From Torreya grandis (Eukaryota > Streptophyta > Pinopsida > Cupressales > Taxaceae), in assembly GCA_037957365.1 (NCBI GenBank), contig JARHVA010000001.1:10360501-10424500 (forward strand): 64,000 nt of DNA. The letters run 5' to 3'. Below, one piece after another: positions 46,830 to 59,249 of this stretch. The position numbers and the translations under genes were made by a program. Below the pieces are notes generated by a model that saw nothing but the letters and a program-made list of their open reading frames with translations, was not told the origin of the DNA and did not search any database. Within the stretch, counting starts at the first letter, position 1. Every line of letters begins with the position of its first letter.

Positions 46830-48500
46830 GGGATCAAAAGTGCCATCTTCATTACAAAAGTATGCCTTAGTCCAAAATCATAAAAATGATGTTGTGAAGG
46901 CTCTCCCCAATACTTACATAGCTTGGATGATCTAGAAACAACTATAAAGCCTTAGTTTTTATTTTACGCATCTTGGCTTGTGAGGGGGACATCATTACCT
47001 CCCATAAGATATATATGGAAGCTTTGACACGAGGCTTTATCTCTCAGCATCATCTTCAACCCCTCTCCATGGGGGTATATAAATTGGGATCCCCTCATTG
47101 AGATGATCGTTTGAGCACTTAAACCATTTTACTTAGTAGAGGCTAAGCCCAAGATGTATGATCATATTGGACATCACACTACATTGATCAAGTGATAGAT
47201 GTAGTGGTTGCAAAAAGGATTAGACTTTTAAAAAGAAATCCATTTAATGTGGAACTAATTAACATGTTGCTTCTCTTGTGTACACAATGTGAAAGTTGGT
47301 GCACATGGGATCCATCTAAAAATGTACAAAACTTTTTAGTTTAAGTCAACCCTAATTTACCACACCTTATCAATTTAGGGCTTAAGATGATTATTTAGTT
47401 GTATTTGTCTAAATTTGGTCTTATATTACTTAGTGCTGATTTGAGTCAAAACTTTCTTGTAAACCAAACGTCAAAACCAAACACATTATCCACAAATTTC
47501 TTGAATAAAGGAGGCATTATGTTGTCCAAGTGAAAATCAATCTTCTTTGTTCAAATTTGTCATCTTAAACATTGTGTCATACCTTACAATTGGCATAGTT
47601 ATGCTACCCATTTGAGTCGAAACTACTTTAAAAAAATTCTTAAGTCCTTCATTGATAATTCAAACTCAAAATTGCACTTTTTTAAGTTCATAAGGTTGAT
47701 GTGTTAATTTGGGTTCACCATTTAAACTTGACTTGAGGGAGCTTGGGTTCAATTTCTCGTTTAGATTGAAGGATGTTTATAGACTCATTATCACATTGTC
47801 ATCATTGGTGGAGTCAAGTCATCTTACATATCGCTCCTGCTTTGAGTCTTAGAATACATTTTATACTACCATTCCTATTACCATGTGGTGATGTTGTGTC
47901 GCTAATTTGGTTCTAGTTTTATACTTAGGAATTTTTGCATTCCACATAATGATTTTTTTAGTTTGTATTGTTTCCTACTTAATCTGAAGGGCTTTTTTCT
48001 AGTTTTATAGTAGTTACTCATCAAAATTAAACTAGCTTTTATAGTATTGACGTATCTCAAAAGTCTATGTTTTAATGTACTAGTGGCACTCTAGGCTTTT
48101 AGAGTTATCATACCCTCTTCCAATTTATACTATTTCAAATTTACCCAAAGGTTGAGAAATATTGTGAACACATTCTTCTAACTATGTGTGGTTCCATGCC
48201 ACCCTTATTTTATAGTCTCTTTAGTACCTTAGTCATTTAATTGGAAGAAAGATCAAAATCCATACCTTGTTTAAACATTTGAAACAAATTATCCAAATCC
48301 TGTCAAACATGTAGAATAACCTTTCTAGACATGACACTAAGGTACACTCATAATACGGTCTCTTGTGGCCTTAGTTGTAAGGTAGAACATTGTTATGGTG
48401 GGCATGATTATTCTATCTTCTTTGAAGATGTTACCCTCTTTGACCCTATTTGATGAAAACCATTCCAATCTATGTCGATTGTTGTGCATCATCCCCATCC
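46830..48500 (+). other. R1 interior without recognisable genes (right arm)
   Basis: Collinear with left-arm 19,790-21,450 (reversed). Only short frames; no domain, structural RNA or tandem repeat was identified. Confidence 0.5.
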
Positions 48501-48526
48501 TTCCCCTTCGATTTATGTGCTAAACT

Positions 48527-48775
48527 CAAAGGTTATTGTTTTGGGATATCCTCCTTCAATTTATGTAATATGCTTGAAGGTTAGCATTCTAGGCTAATGT
48601 GAGTGATCAAGCTATGTAACATGCAAAGGTTACCATTTTAGGCTATTCTCTTTTAGTTTGTGTGAGAAATCTAGCTCTGTAATACATGAAGGTTACCATT
48701 TTAGGACCTCCTCCTTTGGTTTGCATAAGAAACCAAACTAAGTAGCATCCTGTTGTTACCATTCTAGGACCATCG
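48527..48775 (+). repeat. Coding-like (K/V)VTILG tandem repeat (right arm)
   Basis: Five units with GGTTACCATTTTAGG-like cores at ~48,527, 48,577, 48,624, 48,688 and 48,752. Counterpart of 19,490-19,765. Confidence 0.6.
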
Positions 48776-49330
48776 CCTGTATTTATTGAGCCTATTATTG
48801 AAGAGTGTCTATTTGATGAACTATATTGTGTTTATCCCTTCTTCAATAGTCTAATTTTTGGAAATCCCATTATTGAACCACAAATCATTATTCCTGCTAA
48901 ACCAAAATTTCCTCACTTTAGAAATTTCATGTCGATCTTTAAGCTAAAATAAGAACCATTACCTCTTCAAGAGTCACCTTATGAGGACCATAATCTATTC
49001 AATATTGATATTTTGCAACCAATTATGAACCAAAACCCCAATATTATTATTGAAACACGCATTTGTGATGAGCAAACCTATGATGAATCGCCTATTCACA
49101 TTTTACCTATTTTTAAAGAGCCTCATCTCCTTAGCAAGCCAGTCTCTATAGAGTTGTCTCTTAATCTTTTTCCACTTATTGAGGAGTCTACTTTTGATAG
49201 ACAAGATTTTGTTGAGTCATCCCTCGAGTGGTTCCCTCTCTTTGATGGGATTCACTTAGATGAGCCAGTCTATGTTGAACCCTTCTTAGATGAATCAATT
49301 TTTATAGAGCCCATTATGCCATCATAGTCC
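48660..49330 (+). pseudogene. Unidentified acidic ORF of R1, right-arm copy (broken)
   Basis: Homologue of 18,767-19,594. The open remnant is 49,013-49,327. Upstream, a TAA (~48,951) replaces a Gln codon that the left copy keeps, and a TAG (49,327) ends the frame at a Gln codon in the left copy. Both stops are C-to-T type changes, as expected from decay of methylated repeat DNA. The acidic and proline-rich segments (HLDEPVYVEPFLDES) are the same. Function unknown. Confidence 0.5.
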
Positions 49331-51151
49331 ATTACTTGTTTGATACCAAGCATTCAACAAAACATCATTATAGAAACAACCATATCAAATGAAGAAACAA
49401 CATTAAAGTCAAGTGTTATTTTTAAACTAACATCAAATTTAGCAAATCAACATCAGTTATGACATTAGATTCATAGTCCCTTGTATCAAAATCAGATTGA
49501 TAAAAATAATATAATATTATTCGTTACAACATTGGTTACAATTGCCTTGTAGATCAATTTGAATGTATTTGTGATCCTTCTACATTTTTTGAGGATACAT
49601 ACTTCAGCATCGACATAGGTTTTCCTAGTATCTTCTATGAGGATTGTGTTATCATTCACCATTCCATTTTTCCCACCCAACATAGACATTATATTGACAT
49701 TCTACCTCCCACAAACATGGATTGGGACTGATAGAATCACACTTTACTGAATTACATCCATGATGACATACCATTTGTAGAATATCAAGGGGGTCAAGAC
49801 CAAATTCATGCAGAAGAAGAAAAATCTCCTAATGAAACCTTTTCAGAGGTACTAGGGGATGATCAAAAAACAAACTCAGAATCTTTATAGTGAAACCTTT
49901 TCAAAGGCACTAGAAGACAATCAAAGTCAAATGGTAACATTTCTTCATGAAACCTTCTCAGAGGCACTATCGATTAATTAGGACAAATTCATTGGTGAAA
50001 ACCTCATGAGGCATTGACAACTGAGCATAAATTTTTTTTGCTACTTAATGAAGACATTATCTATTCTAAAACTCAGAAGTTCTAGTTGATAAATATTTTA
50101 ATAACACATAAATAACATAGTAACAATGAATTCTTTGAGAAGAGATGTTTTATTACTCAAGATCACAATACAACTATATGCTTATCTCTGGGAATAGATG
50201 TTTGACTTTCCATTTCATGTTACATCTTCATTTATACACATTTTGAAAGTAGGGGGAGGATGTGGAAGGTCACCAATATCGAGGGAGATTAAGTGGTTCG
50301 ACTTCCATGATTTAAAATAATACAAAATTTGAGGAATTACTATTTTTAGACTACACTACTAAATTTGAATTTGAGGTTTTCCTCATTTTTAGCTTTCCAA
50401 CGGTTCAAACGACGAGTCAATTAGAGCTACAGTGCAAAGGTTATGGCTCCCAAAAGTTTTGTCATCAATTGGGGTGGAACTATCACCCAAATTATCGCTT
50501 GAATTGTTGCCTAGATCATTATCAAAGAATAAAACAAAATAAATTCCAATCTAAAGCATAATTAGATGGTGGCTACTCTCAAGATCAAATAATAAAAAAA
50601 AAATTGGTGGTCCTATAAAGAGCATCTTCAGAGGTCTTCAGCCCCATCACAACCAAAATTATGTCAAATTTGATATTAGCAACATTATGTGTGACTAAAA
50701 GTCCTGATCTTCATTTGTTTCCCATTCATTATACATTTCATTATCATATACCTATTCATTACCTAATTATATCATTTATCCTAAAATTATTTACCATCAC
50801 TGGCAACACTTCCTTTATAGAGGCTACAAGGATATTTTGCCTTAACGTTTGAAAGAAACATAATCAATGACTAACGAGGATCATGAACACATTATAAAGA
50901 TCCAGATCTAAAACAAGTTCTTGATAGAGTAACTTTTCCAAAAGGGTGTATGATAGTAGCTTTATAACTAATCATTTCTATTGTCTCACATATTGACTAG
51001 GATGTGCATCTCCCTGTGAGCAAGAGTAACAGAGCCATTTTTCACTTTTTCAATTATCATTTGCCATTACCATGCCTTGTCTCTTAGGGGAAACCATATA
51101 AACCCCTTTTAGGAATAGTATACCATTATGTTACATTTACCATGATGTTTG

Positions 51152-51191
51152 AATTACACTGACTTGAGGTCCTTCAGGACTATGTAGGCAA
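51152..51191 (+). repeat. Hairpin-plus-TATGTAG motif, copy 2 (right arm)
   Basis: ACACTGACTTGAGGTCC, TTCA, GGACTATGTAGGCAAC. Pair of 52,648-52,686, 1,496 bp away. Confidence 0.6.
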
Positions 51192-52647
51192 CACTCAATT
51201 TCTATTGTGGTAAGCTCAGTCACTGCTTTCTTCATGCTCTTGCCATTTTTCAATTAGCTTGTCCTATGCTCTCACCATTTTGTGAGCAACTTAAGCCATG
51301 TTATTGCCATTTTCTAATAAATCTAAGCCAATTAACGCTTGGGGGCACTTTTATTACCACTATAGCCAATTATCTTCTGATCATTTTTCGTTATACCATT
51401 TATTTACTATTAACCAAGGATTTATTTAGTTGTCCTACTTACCCCATTTTGATCTTGGTTCCTTTGCTTCTTCTCATACCTTTTACGAGGGGATTCTGAT
51501 CTAGTCTCAATAGTTTTAGAATGCCATGTTGAATAATAGTATATGGAAGTAGTGTGACATTTGATCTAGAAAGTTATCTTTCATCTATTATATTATTTGG
51601 TATCACTGATTATAAACACCTATGGGCAAATCAGTAGTATCCCTGATTATAACTACCTTTGGGCAAATTAGTATTATGATTGTTTCCTAATTATAAGCAC
51701 CTATGGGAAAATTAGGTACAATGCCTTTTTATCACACATTACCACATCATTTGGTTATTACTATTATTATTTGACTTATCATTTGCCTTTATTCATAAAC
51801 TTATTGTGACCTAGTCAGTTTTTCATCACCCTTTGTGTTGGCAGATTCATTATGACTTTAGTTCCTAATGGGATTACTTAGGTTGTGCTCAAATCATGTT
51901 GAGGTCAAATCAGTGCCCCTTTCATTATGCTCTCACCATCTTGTGAGCATTTTAAGTTGGCACAATCTCATCGTTTCATGAGCTGGAGCATTCTATGTCT
52001 CTTAAACCTCCAATCGAGTTGAGATACTTAGAAAAATTCAAAAACATTTTATTTTATTTGATTGTTTATTATTTTGAGTTCTTGTTTGATCTTACTTCAT
52101 TTATTTTTCCAAGTACATCTTGATGGTCCACATAGATATTGATTATTTATATATTTATCTCATGTTGTTAAGATGCTCTTGTTTTTTTTTTATACATTCT
52201 TGTTCTTACTTGAATCCTAATTGTTCATATCATGATTTTAAGTTAGGTTCATTTATGTTTATCTTTTTTTTTGCCTTTGCTTTTTTGTTTAAATGTAAAT
52301 AGTTGTAACTTTGGTTTTGGTCTTTATTTACCATTATCCTTAGTTATAGGTATTCACATTTGAATCAGCTCCACACATTTGAAATGCCATGTCAATATGA
52401 GTTATTCATACTTATGATGCCTAATTTATTTTGCAATAGCAAGCACTTTATGCTCTAGACTCCAGTCTTAACATTAACATAGATACAATGAACATATCTC
52501 AAGATTACTATGCATAAACTAGGCTCACTAGGTTTAACACTTGACTCTATACTTAAGCATGCATCTCTTCACATACATCATGAGTCTACTCAATCTCTTG
52601 GTCAGTTTTCATCATCCCTCATTCCATTCTCTACCACTTCTGGGTGA

Positions 52648-52686
52648 ACTACATTGGCTTCAGGTCCCTTTGGACTATGTAGATAG
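52648..52686 (+). repeat. Hairpin-plus-TATGTAG motif, copy 1 (right arm)
   Basis: ACATTGGCTTCAGGTCC, CTTT, GGACTATGTAGATAG. Same architecture with a different loop. Confidence 0.6.
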
Positions 52687-53495
52687 CGCTTGGATACATG
52701 ATGTATCTCAAATTAGCTCAGACATCTTCATTCTTCTTTTCATTTCTTTCATCACTTTTTGCATTCTCATATGCTTGGTTTTTTATGGCTTTTTCTAAGC
52801 CATTATACCATTGCATCTATGTTTGTGCCCACTCATATTTAATCTATATTTTAGGTTATATCCTTGAGTTAATTGCTTACCAATTTTCCCATGATGGAGC
52901 ACAACATTTGAACTAAGTCACAAATATAAATCATCCTTACAGGGGTAAGACCATTATTTACTTTTTATCAATGATCAAAATTTGCCCTACTAGGGCACAA
53001 CTATCTTATCATGATCAAATCTACTCTAATGGGGCACTTATTATTACCAACTTTTAGAGGCCACATTCTCCTTTTTATTATAATTCCAAGCTATCCAAAC
53101 TTTTTACCATGATGTTGATGTTTTAGTGTGCAACTTGTCTCAAGATTGATCAATGTTGTAAGCATGCAGCTTGCACTCTCTAATTCGGTGCATTTGAAGT
53201 GTGTCTCTTATACATTTGAATTGAATCCTTCCCATTCCCCCCATCTTGGGGCCCATTATAGCTCCCATTATATTTTCATCATTGATGGTAACCACATATG
53301 CAAGCATTAGCTCATTTAGATGTGATCTATTCCATAAGTTAGTCTTACTTTCTCTCTCTTTTTGAGAGTCCATCCTTCTCTGTCATCCTAGTATGTCCTC
53401 TCAAGGGGAAATCATGGGTAATTTCTAATTTATTCTTGACAACTCTTTTCTTTGAAAATACATTACTTCGCTTGAATGTCTTGCTATGCCTTCTC

Positions 53496-53509
53496 AAATA
53501 GGGGCAAAA
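53496..53509 (+). other. R1 polypurine tract
   Basis: AAATAGGGGCAAAA directly before TGTAGACATCC. Conserved in the left arm (14,754-14,767 reversed). Confidence 0.75.
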
Positions 53510-54695
53510 TGTAGACATCCAATTCCTAACACCTTTCGTGTTGAAATTATAAATCTTACTCGAATTACACTCAAATACCTAATTCAGGTCAAAATCACTA
53601 AAAACAGGCTAAATGGTTTGATCTTATTATATACAAGTGCCAATTTAGGCCAATGTATCCTTAAATGTGTTAATGCATTTTATGTGATTCCTAACTTTGA
53701 TCAATTCATTTTGAGTCAAAACGATAATTTCACCTTTTTGTGTTCTAGATCACTTTTTTCTTCTAATTTTTTAGTACACATCACATACCTTCGTTATTTT
53801 ATATTGGAAACATCCTAAATGGGAATACGATTCCAATGCATCTAACATCACCTTCCAATTCTGCCCAAGTCAAATTACAACCCAATAATATGAATTTCTA
53901 ACCATTTTGATTAATTGAGGGCCAATTTCCAAAGAGTTGCACAAATATTGATTAATCTTGTTTGGAGCTAATTATTTCAAATCAATATATTAAGTGGATT
54001 TTCCAAGGAGCTTATTGATTATTTCATTTTTGTAAATTGATTTGTAATATTTGCATCACCTAGTGACATCATGTATGGGGTGGCATCCACAAGCCATAAA
54101 TATATAAAATATTTGAATTTTGGGCACCCATGCTTAATTAATGCCCCTTCCTCCCAAATCATTATGAGAGAATTTAATGATTATAACATCCAAAATTGAA
54201 TGGATTCTTAGCCACACATCTTCTTCTTGAGATTGATAGTTCAGGTTCATTCTGATCAATTATAAAAATATATAAATAGAAGGCCTCTAATACCATTTCT
54301 TAAGTTAAATCATTATAAACTTATAATGCAGAATTATCTCCACATCCTTTTATGTTGATCATTGTGTTTTGTTTGCAAGCTTCATTTGATAGGCTAGAGT
54401 AGATATTTCTTCTATTGAGCCTAGGTTATGCATAATGTTCTTGAGGCAATAGAGGAGTAAAGAATCCATTGTTGACAAAGCTAAGAGCATTGGATCAAGG
54501 GGAGAACATGCTTAAAACTGCTCTTGGGTGATGGAATTTATTTTGGAAAGTAACTAGTCTTACTTTCTTTCAATTTATTCTTCATTATCATTAGTAAACC
54601 CCACATGAATAGGTTGGCTAAGATTGCCAATTATTATGCATTATTTTATGATTTTTCATGATTGATGTTTGAGTTTATCCTCTTTATAATCCATC
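53510..54695 (+). repeat. R1 3' LTR, right arm
   Basis: Direct repeat of 44,536-45,715 and inverted repeat of 13,575-14,753. TATA element TATATAAATAG at 54,269-54,279. Confidence 0.85.
54269..54279 (+). promoter_or_regulatory. TATA box in R1 LTR
   Basis: TATATAAATAG followed by AAGGCCTCT; the equivalent in the 5' LTR is ATAAATAGG at ~45,298. It supports + strand transcription of R1. Confidence 0.45.
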
Positions 54696-54719
54696 CTAAA
54701 ACAAGTGAATGACAAAGTA

Positions 54720-55640
54720 AACCAAAATATATCCTAGTGCTCACCAAAGGATGAGGCACAAAATGGGGGTAATAATCATAAAAGTAAATATGTAAAGAAA
54801 AACTGTACTCAAGTCATTGTAGAGGTAATCATAATGCATGGAGAGAGAAACATATTCATAAGCTAATAAATACAAATCTATCTAATTTAATAAAGAGTAA
54901 GCAAGAGTTAGGAATAATTACCTTTGAAGATAAACCCATCGAGCCTCAATCTCTCCCTTAGCCAAGGTGCTTTGCAAGATATTGTGGTATGTAAATATAA
55001 CAAAGATAGGTCAGCTCTAGGCTACACAACTCTTGTGCATCCAAAATACTTCTCCCACAAGACAAGATTTGTATCTTCAAGTATAGTATTGAAACCCTAA
55101 GCAATGGCTCCTCAAGTAGAATGGTGGATAATCATATGTGCAAATAAATGATTAACATTATTTATCTCTAAAATTGTGAAAAAGATGTGTGTATATAGCC
55201 CAATCGACCTTGTTCTTCAATTAATAAAGTAGTTAGGTCCCAGACTAGGTCATCTAAGGCTGACCTAATCTTGTAATGTGATTTATATATTTTATGTATA
55301 GGGTCAACCTAGGCTGACTTTGTTTGGTAAAAGTCAAAAAGAGGTTTTGGCTTAGTTAGGAGTTGTTTGAGGCAATGAATTAATTAGAGTGTGTAAGGGA
55401 GGTGTCAAAGATTAGGGAAATATATAGGATATGTTTGTATTGGTTTTAAGAGGTGGTATGAGGGGTAACAATATTGTGAAGCACCAATAGACTGCCCACC
55501 CCTTTTTGGGTGCACCCTTTATGGCATGCACTCAGAGAGATTGAGACTTGATGGGTTCCCACAAGGGAGAAAGCATCAGTAATTGATAAAGTATATAAAT
55601 ATTATGTGTATATATATGCCCCACTCAAAGCTCATCATGT
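54720..55640 (-). repeat. Family C LTR-like block (right arm)
   Basis: Inverted duplicate of 12,640-13,520, directly adjacent to the end of the R1 3' LTR. The TATA element is mutated here. Confidence 0.5.
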
Positions 55641-56448
55641 GTCACATAGTTGTAACATGGGATGGTGCTTCAATAAAATAACATAGCAACATATAACGTT
55701 GAGATAAGTAAAATGTAGTAAGAAGTGAATAACATAAATGAAAGGGCTGAATTGAAAAATGCATACCTTTTCTTACCTTAGTGTTGTAGAATAGGAAAAA
55801 AATGAGATAAATGTTAAGGTGTCTAATATACGAAACATTAGGCAAACCTGTAAAATAAGCAAAAACTGAATGTTTTACAAAATATACATGTAATATGTGG
55901 AAAGAGTATCTACGATGTTAGGATTCTAAAACATCTTTCAATTTGGGAAAATAGTTAGTAGAAATAAAGTTATGGGTGAAAAATGAAATTTGATTGTAAA
56001 TAGTTGGCAGGTAAAAAATTTTGATTAGTAAATATTAATAAGGTGAAAATTAATTTATTTGTGATTTTTACTATTCTAAGAAAATATTGCTCTGAGAGAC
56101 CTAGTTGAGCCCAAAGAGTAGCCATGGTTAGGAGATGATAGCTACGATGTAGAGGACACCTAACAATTACAACGAGTGTAGTTTAAGTTAGTGATTCATT
56201 AATTTCAATTTTTTGAGTAATTTTAATTGAAATTGAGCTAGATGCATAAAAATGGATGTTAGGCAAAATGTAAAAATTGAAAATGACCTTAGGAATTTTT
56301 TAGGTAAACTAGGGGTAGAAAGGGGTACTAGGTAGGAAAGAATCAGACTAATAAATGTCTAAGGCATTTATGAATGGTTGAAAAGTCAGCACAAACTAAT
56401 AATAGAGTAATCCCTATCAACTTAGTTTTCAAGGTGAGAAAAATCAAG

Positions 56449-56534
56449 TTGGTTGACTGCATAGTAATGGGCTAATTTAGTGTCAGTGGAGTTGGTTGAC
56501 TGTATAGTAATGGGCTAATTTAGTATCAGTCGAG
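56449..56534 (+). repeat. 43-bp tandem duplication private to right arm
   Basis: Two copies, starting at 56,449 and 56,492, of a unit beginning TTGGTTGACTG and ending GTCAGTGGAG or GTCAGTCGAG. The left arm has a single copy at about 11,760-11,820, so the duplication happened after the inverted duplication. Confidence 0.75.
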
Positions 56535-56939
56535 GTGGCAGACTGCATATCAGAGAGTCGATCTAGTTAGAACCAGATAAGTGGTTGACATAGTAACTTA
56601 TAATCAATGTAGTAATATACAATTTGTTAAAAAGAGGCTGACTATGAGGTAAGGGTTGATATAGTATGCCAGATATAAGAAAGGGCTAATTTAGTATTAA
56701 ATAGATTGATTGTGTCTATAAGAATGGGCTGATTATATAACAGAGAGCTGATTTAGTACAGCAAAGAGGTGATATGGTTGATTTAGTATTAAATAGGTTG
56801 ATTGTTTATGAAAAAGGTAAAAATAAGACAAAAAGGTTGATGAAGTAGTTAATTTATAGTTTTTTAAGAATATTTAAGAATGTATTTTATTATTTATGAC
56901 ATTAAGATCTAATACATTCTTTTATGTTTGATATTTTGC

Positions 56940-58292
56940 AGAGGCAACGAAGATTTTGGTGCATGGTGGATGTGTCTTGGCTATAAAATTTGTTAGAGTG
57001 TTTTTCAAATGTGAATCAAGTTTGGTTGATTACCTTTAGGTTTGAAGGCATCATGGATATGAGGAAGATCCCACTGAGTGTTGATCTAGTCATCATGTTC
57101 CTAGGAGCATGCAATCAACTAAACAACACTTTTTGATGGGAAGTAGAGGGGGACATGATGCAAGTAGGCACCACCTTAGAGGATGTCCATGCCTTGCTTG
57201 GACTTCCTATTGTTAGGACTCCAGTTCTATGTGATGTGCTATAGATAGATGATGAGAGGCGATCTTTAGCCCTTTGGGAAACAAGCTTAGATATGATTTA
57301 TCTTGGGTTATATGTGAGTTTGTTTGATGTGTATACCTCAGCCATTATAAAAATTTAAAAGGCCTTGATAGGGATTATGACAAAATGATTTCTATGTAAC
57401 AAGTTGGATGGGAAGGTGTTGTTGTATATGGTAGCCTTATGCTTGTTTATCCTAGAGTGGGGTGCATTGTATAATCTTGAATCTATCACTGGGGTACAAC
57501 TCATGAAAAATATGTATGGGATGCTAACCTAGGGGTAGAAGATGATGGGCCCTATTATTTTATTGAGTGTATGGATCTATGAGAGATTCCCTATGTATCA
57601 TTTGGTTGGTGTGTGTCATGCCACATGTTCCATATTTATAGACTATGACATGAGAGCATATAATGTGGCAACCTTGCACTAACATTACTACCATATGGTC
57701 ATCTTGGGTGACTTTTATGATTGGTGTTTTGCACATTCAAATCATAGGACACTATACTACATGGGTGGAGCCACATCCAGTAGCTCATTTATCTAGGTAG
57801 CTAGTTCTAGTACATCTAATGGCTTGTATAGTAGTGCTTACATATTGAGGACATCATGATAGAGTTCCAAGAGGGAGAGGAGGTGTAGGGGTGCCCATTA
57901 AGATACCTATGATTAAGAATAAGTGGGTGAGACCCTAGATAGGGTAGGTGTAGAAGCAGGAGGTAGTGAGGCCTAGTGTTGAGGATGTTATGGATGTGGA
58001 TGTTGTAGGTGGGGATGCAGGAGCATATCCATAATAAGGGCGATAATGATCACCTCAATATTATCAAGGAGGGAGACATCATCGATGAGAGGGGACATAG
58101 GCATGAAAAATCACATAAGGTGATCTTATAGCAGCTGCAGGACATAATTAGTCGATATAAAGGCCATTGAGGAGGGGATCATGATAGGCTCAAGTGGTGA
58201 CTCTTGGTTTTTCACTTGTGTGGAGGAAAATAACAAAGGAGGTGCTTGGTAGGTGAGTGGACAAGGAGACCATGGTCAAAAATACTAGCATT
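56940..58292 (+). pseudogene. Plant mobile domain (PMD)-like protein pseudogene, right arm
   Basis: The reading frame shows KIPLSVDLVIMFLGAC upstream, then an in-frame TGA at 57,134-57,136, then GTTLEDVHALLGLPI (about 57,167-57,211), matching the domain's usual 'T-L-E/D-V-x-x-L-L-G-L-P' core. SVWIYERFPMYHL (about 57,568-57,606) corresponds to the domain's W-x-x-E-R-F-P region. There are several more in-frame stops, including a TAG 22 codons after the LGLPI core where the left copy has GAG, so that one is private to this arm. A possible intron with the AC microsatellite and a second exon-like stretch (about 58,546-58,870) follow. PMD assignment rests on motif recall; a profile search would settle it. 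Confidence 0.65.
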
Positions 58293-58407
58293 GGTGAGAT
58301 TTATTTTAATTTAATATTTTTTTGACATATATCACTTGTTGCATTATCATTTATGTATTTAGTGATAAATGGATGGTTTGATGTGTGTGTGTGTTTATGT
58401 GTGTTGT

Positions 58408-58419
58408 ATATGTATGTAT

Positions 58420-58510
<91 letters not shown>
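58408..58510 (+). repeat. Compound microsatellite (TATG)~3 (AC)44.5, right arm
   Basis: An AC run at 58,422-58,510 (89 bases) preceded by about three TATG units. It lies inside a possible intron of the PMD pseudogene: GTGAGAT at about 58,293 and a pyrimidine-rich TTTTATAG at about 58,540 look like splice sites. That intron is inference. Confidence 0.95.
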
Positions 58511-58512
<2 letters not shown>

Positions 58513-59249
58513 AGATTTGATCTATATTTGGTTTCTATTTTATAGGTACTCTATCAGAGGAGATTAGTTGGGGAGCCATGATTATGGTTTCACATGATGA
58601 TATTTTAGATGGAGTGTTGTCGCATTATGAGTTGTCCACCTTGATTGATCATGTGGTACCATCTTTCTTAATTTGTGTTAGCTAGTTTATATTGGTGGGG
58701 GAGGTTTCTCGATAGATGTAGGCTATAGGATATGGTTCATATCCACCTACAGGGGTAGTAAAGGGAGAGTATCGAGCGTGGAAGGCATTGACATAGGTGT
58801 GAGCCATTTATATAGAAACTACTGTAGCACTTCGATGTGTGCAGGCCCAGGTGGCCAATCTATAGGGTTAGATCAATGGGTTGAGATCCTAGATTACCTC
58901 ATTAAAACAAACCATTTATAGGGGTCAGTCATAGGCATCCATGGTTTGCATAGTTCAAACACAAGATAGGCATGATGGAGCATAGCCTTAGAGTTGTAGC
59001 TATTGAATTTTGTACATGTTTTGTATAAAATGTGCGGTATATATATTGATAAAGACATTTTTTTTTCTATGATTTGTACTTTTATGTGGATGTATGTATA
59101 GATATATTTCAATTGTATCACATTTATTTTAATTTTTTTGTATATCTATTATGGGAAATATGTGATGTATGTTTTATTTTCTAGCATTATGTGATACACA
59201 TGCATGGTTAAAAAGAAAATCACAATGATTTGGAAAAGTATAAATAATC

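Larger units (their letters stand above)
44536..54695 (+). mobile_element. R1: non-autonomous LTR retrotransposon, ~10.2 kb
   Basis: Two ~1.18 kb direct repeats beginning TGTAGACATCC (44,536-45,715 and 53,510-54,695), a polypurine tract AAATAGGGGCAAAA right before the second, and a TATA box in each, all + oriented. The interior has no recognisable reverse transcriptase, integrase or protease, so it is non-autonomous or has lost pol. It holds clusters of ACCATCGATGGT-type palindromes (45,869-46,395), KVTILG repeats and the acidic ORF counterpart. I could not find a target-site duplication: flanks ACGAG and TCCTA differ. I also could not recognise a primer site after the 5' LTR. Confidence 0.75.
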
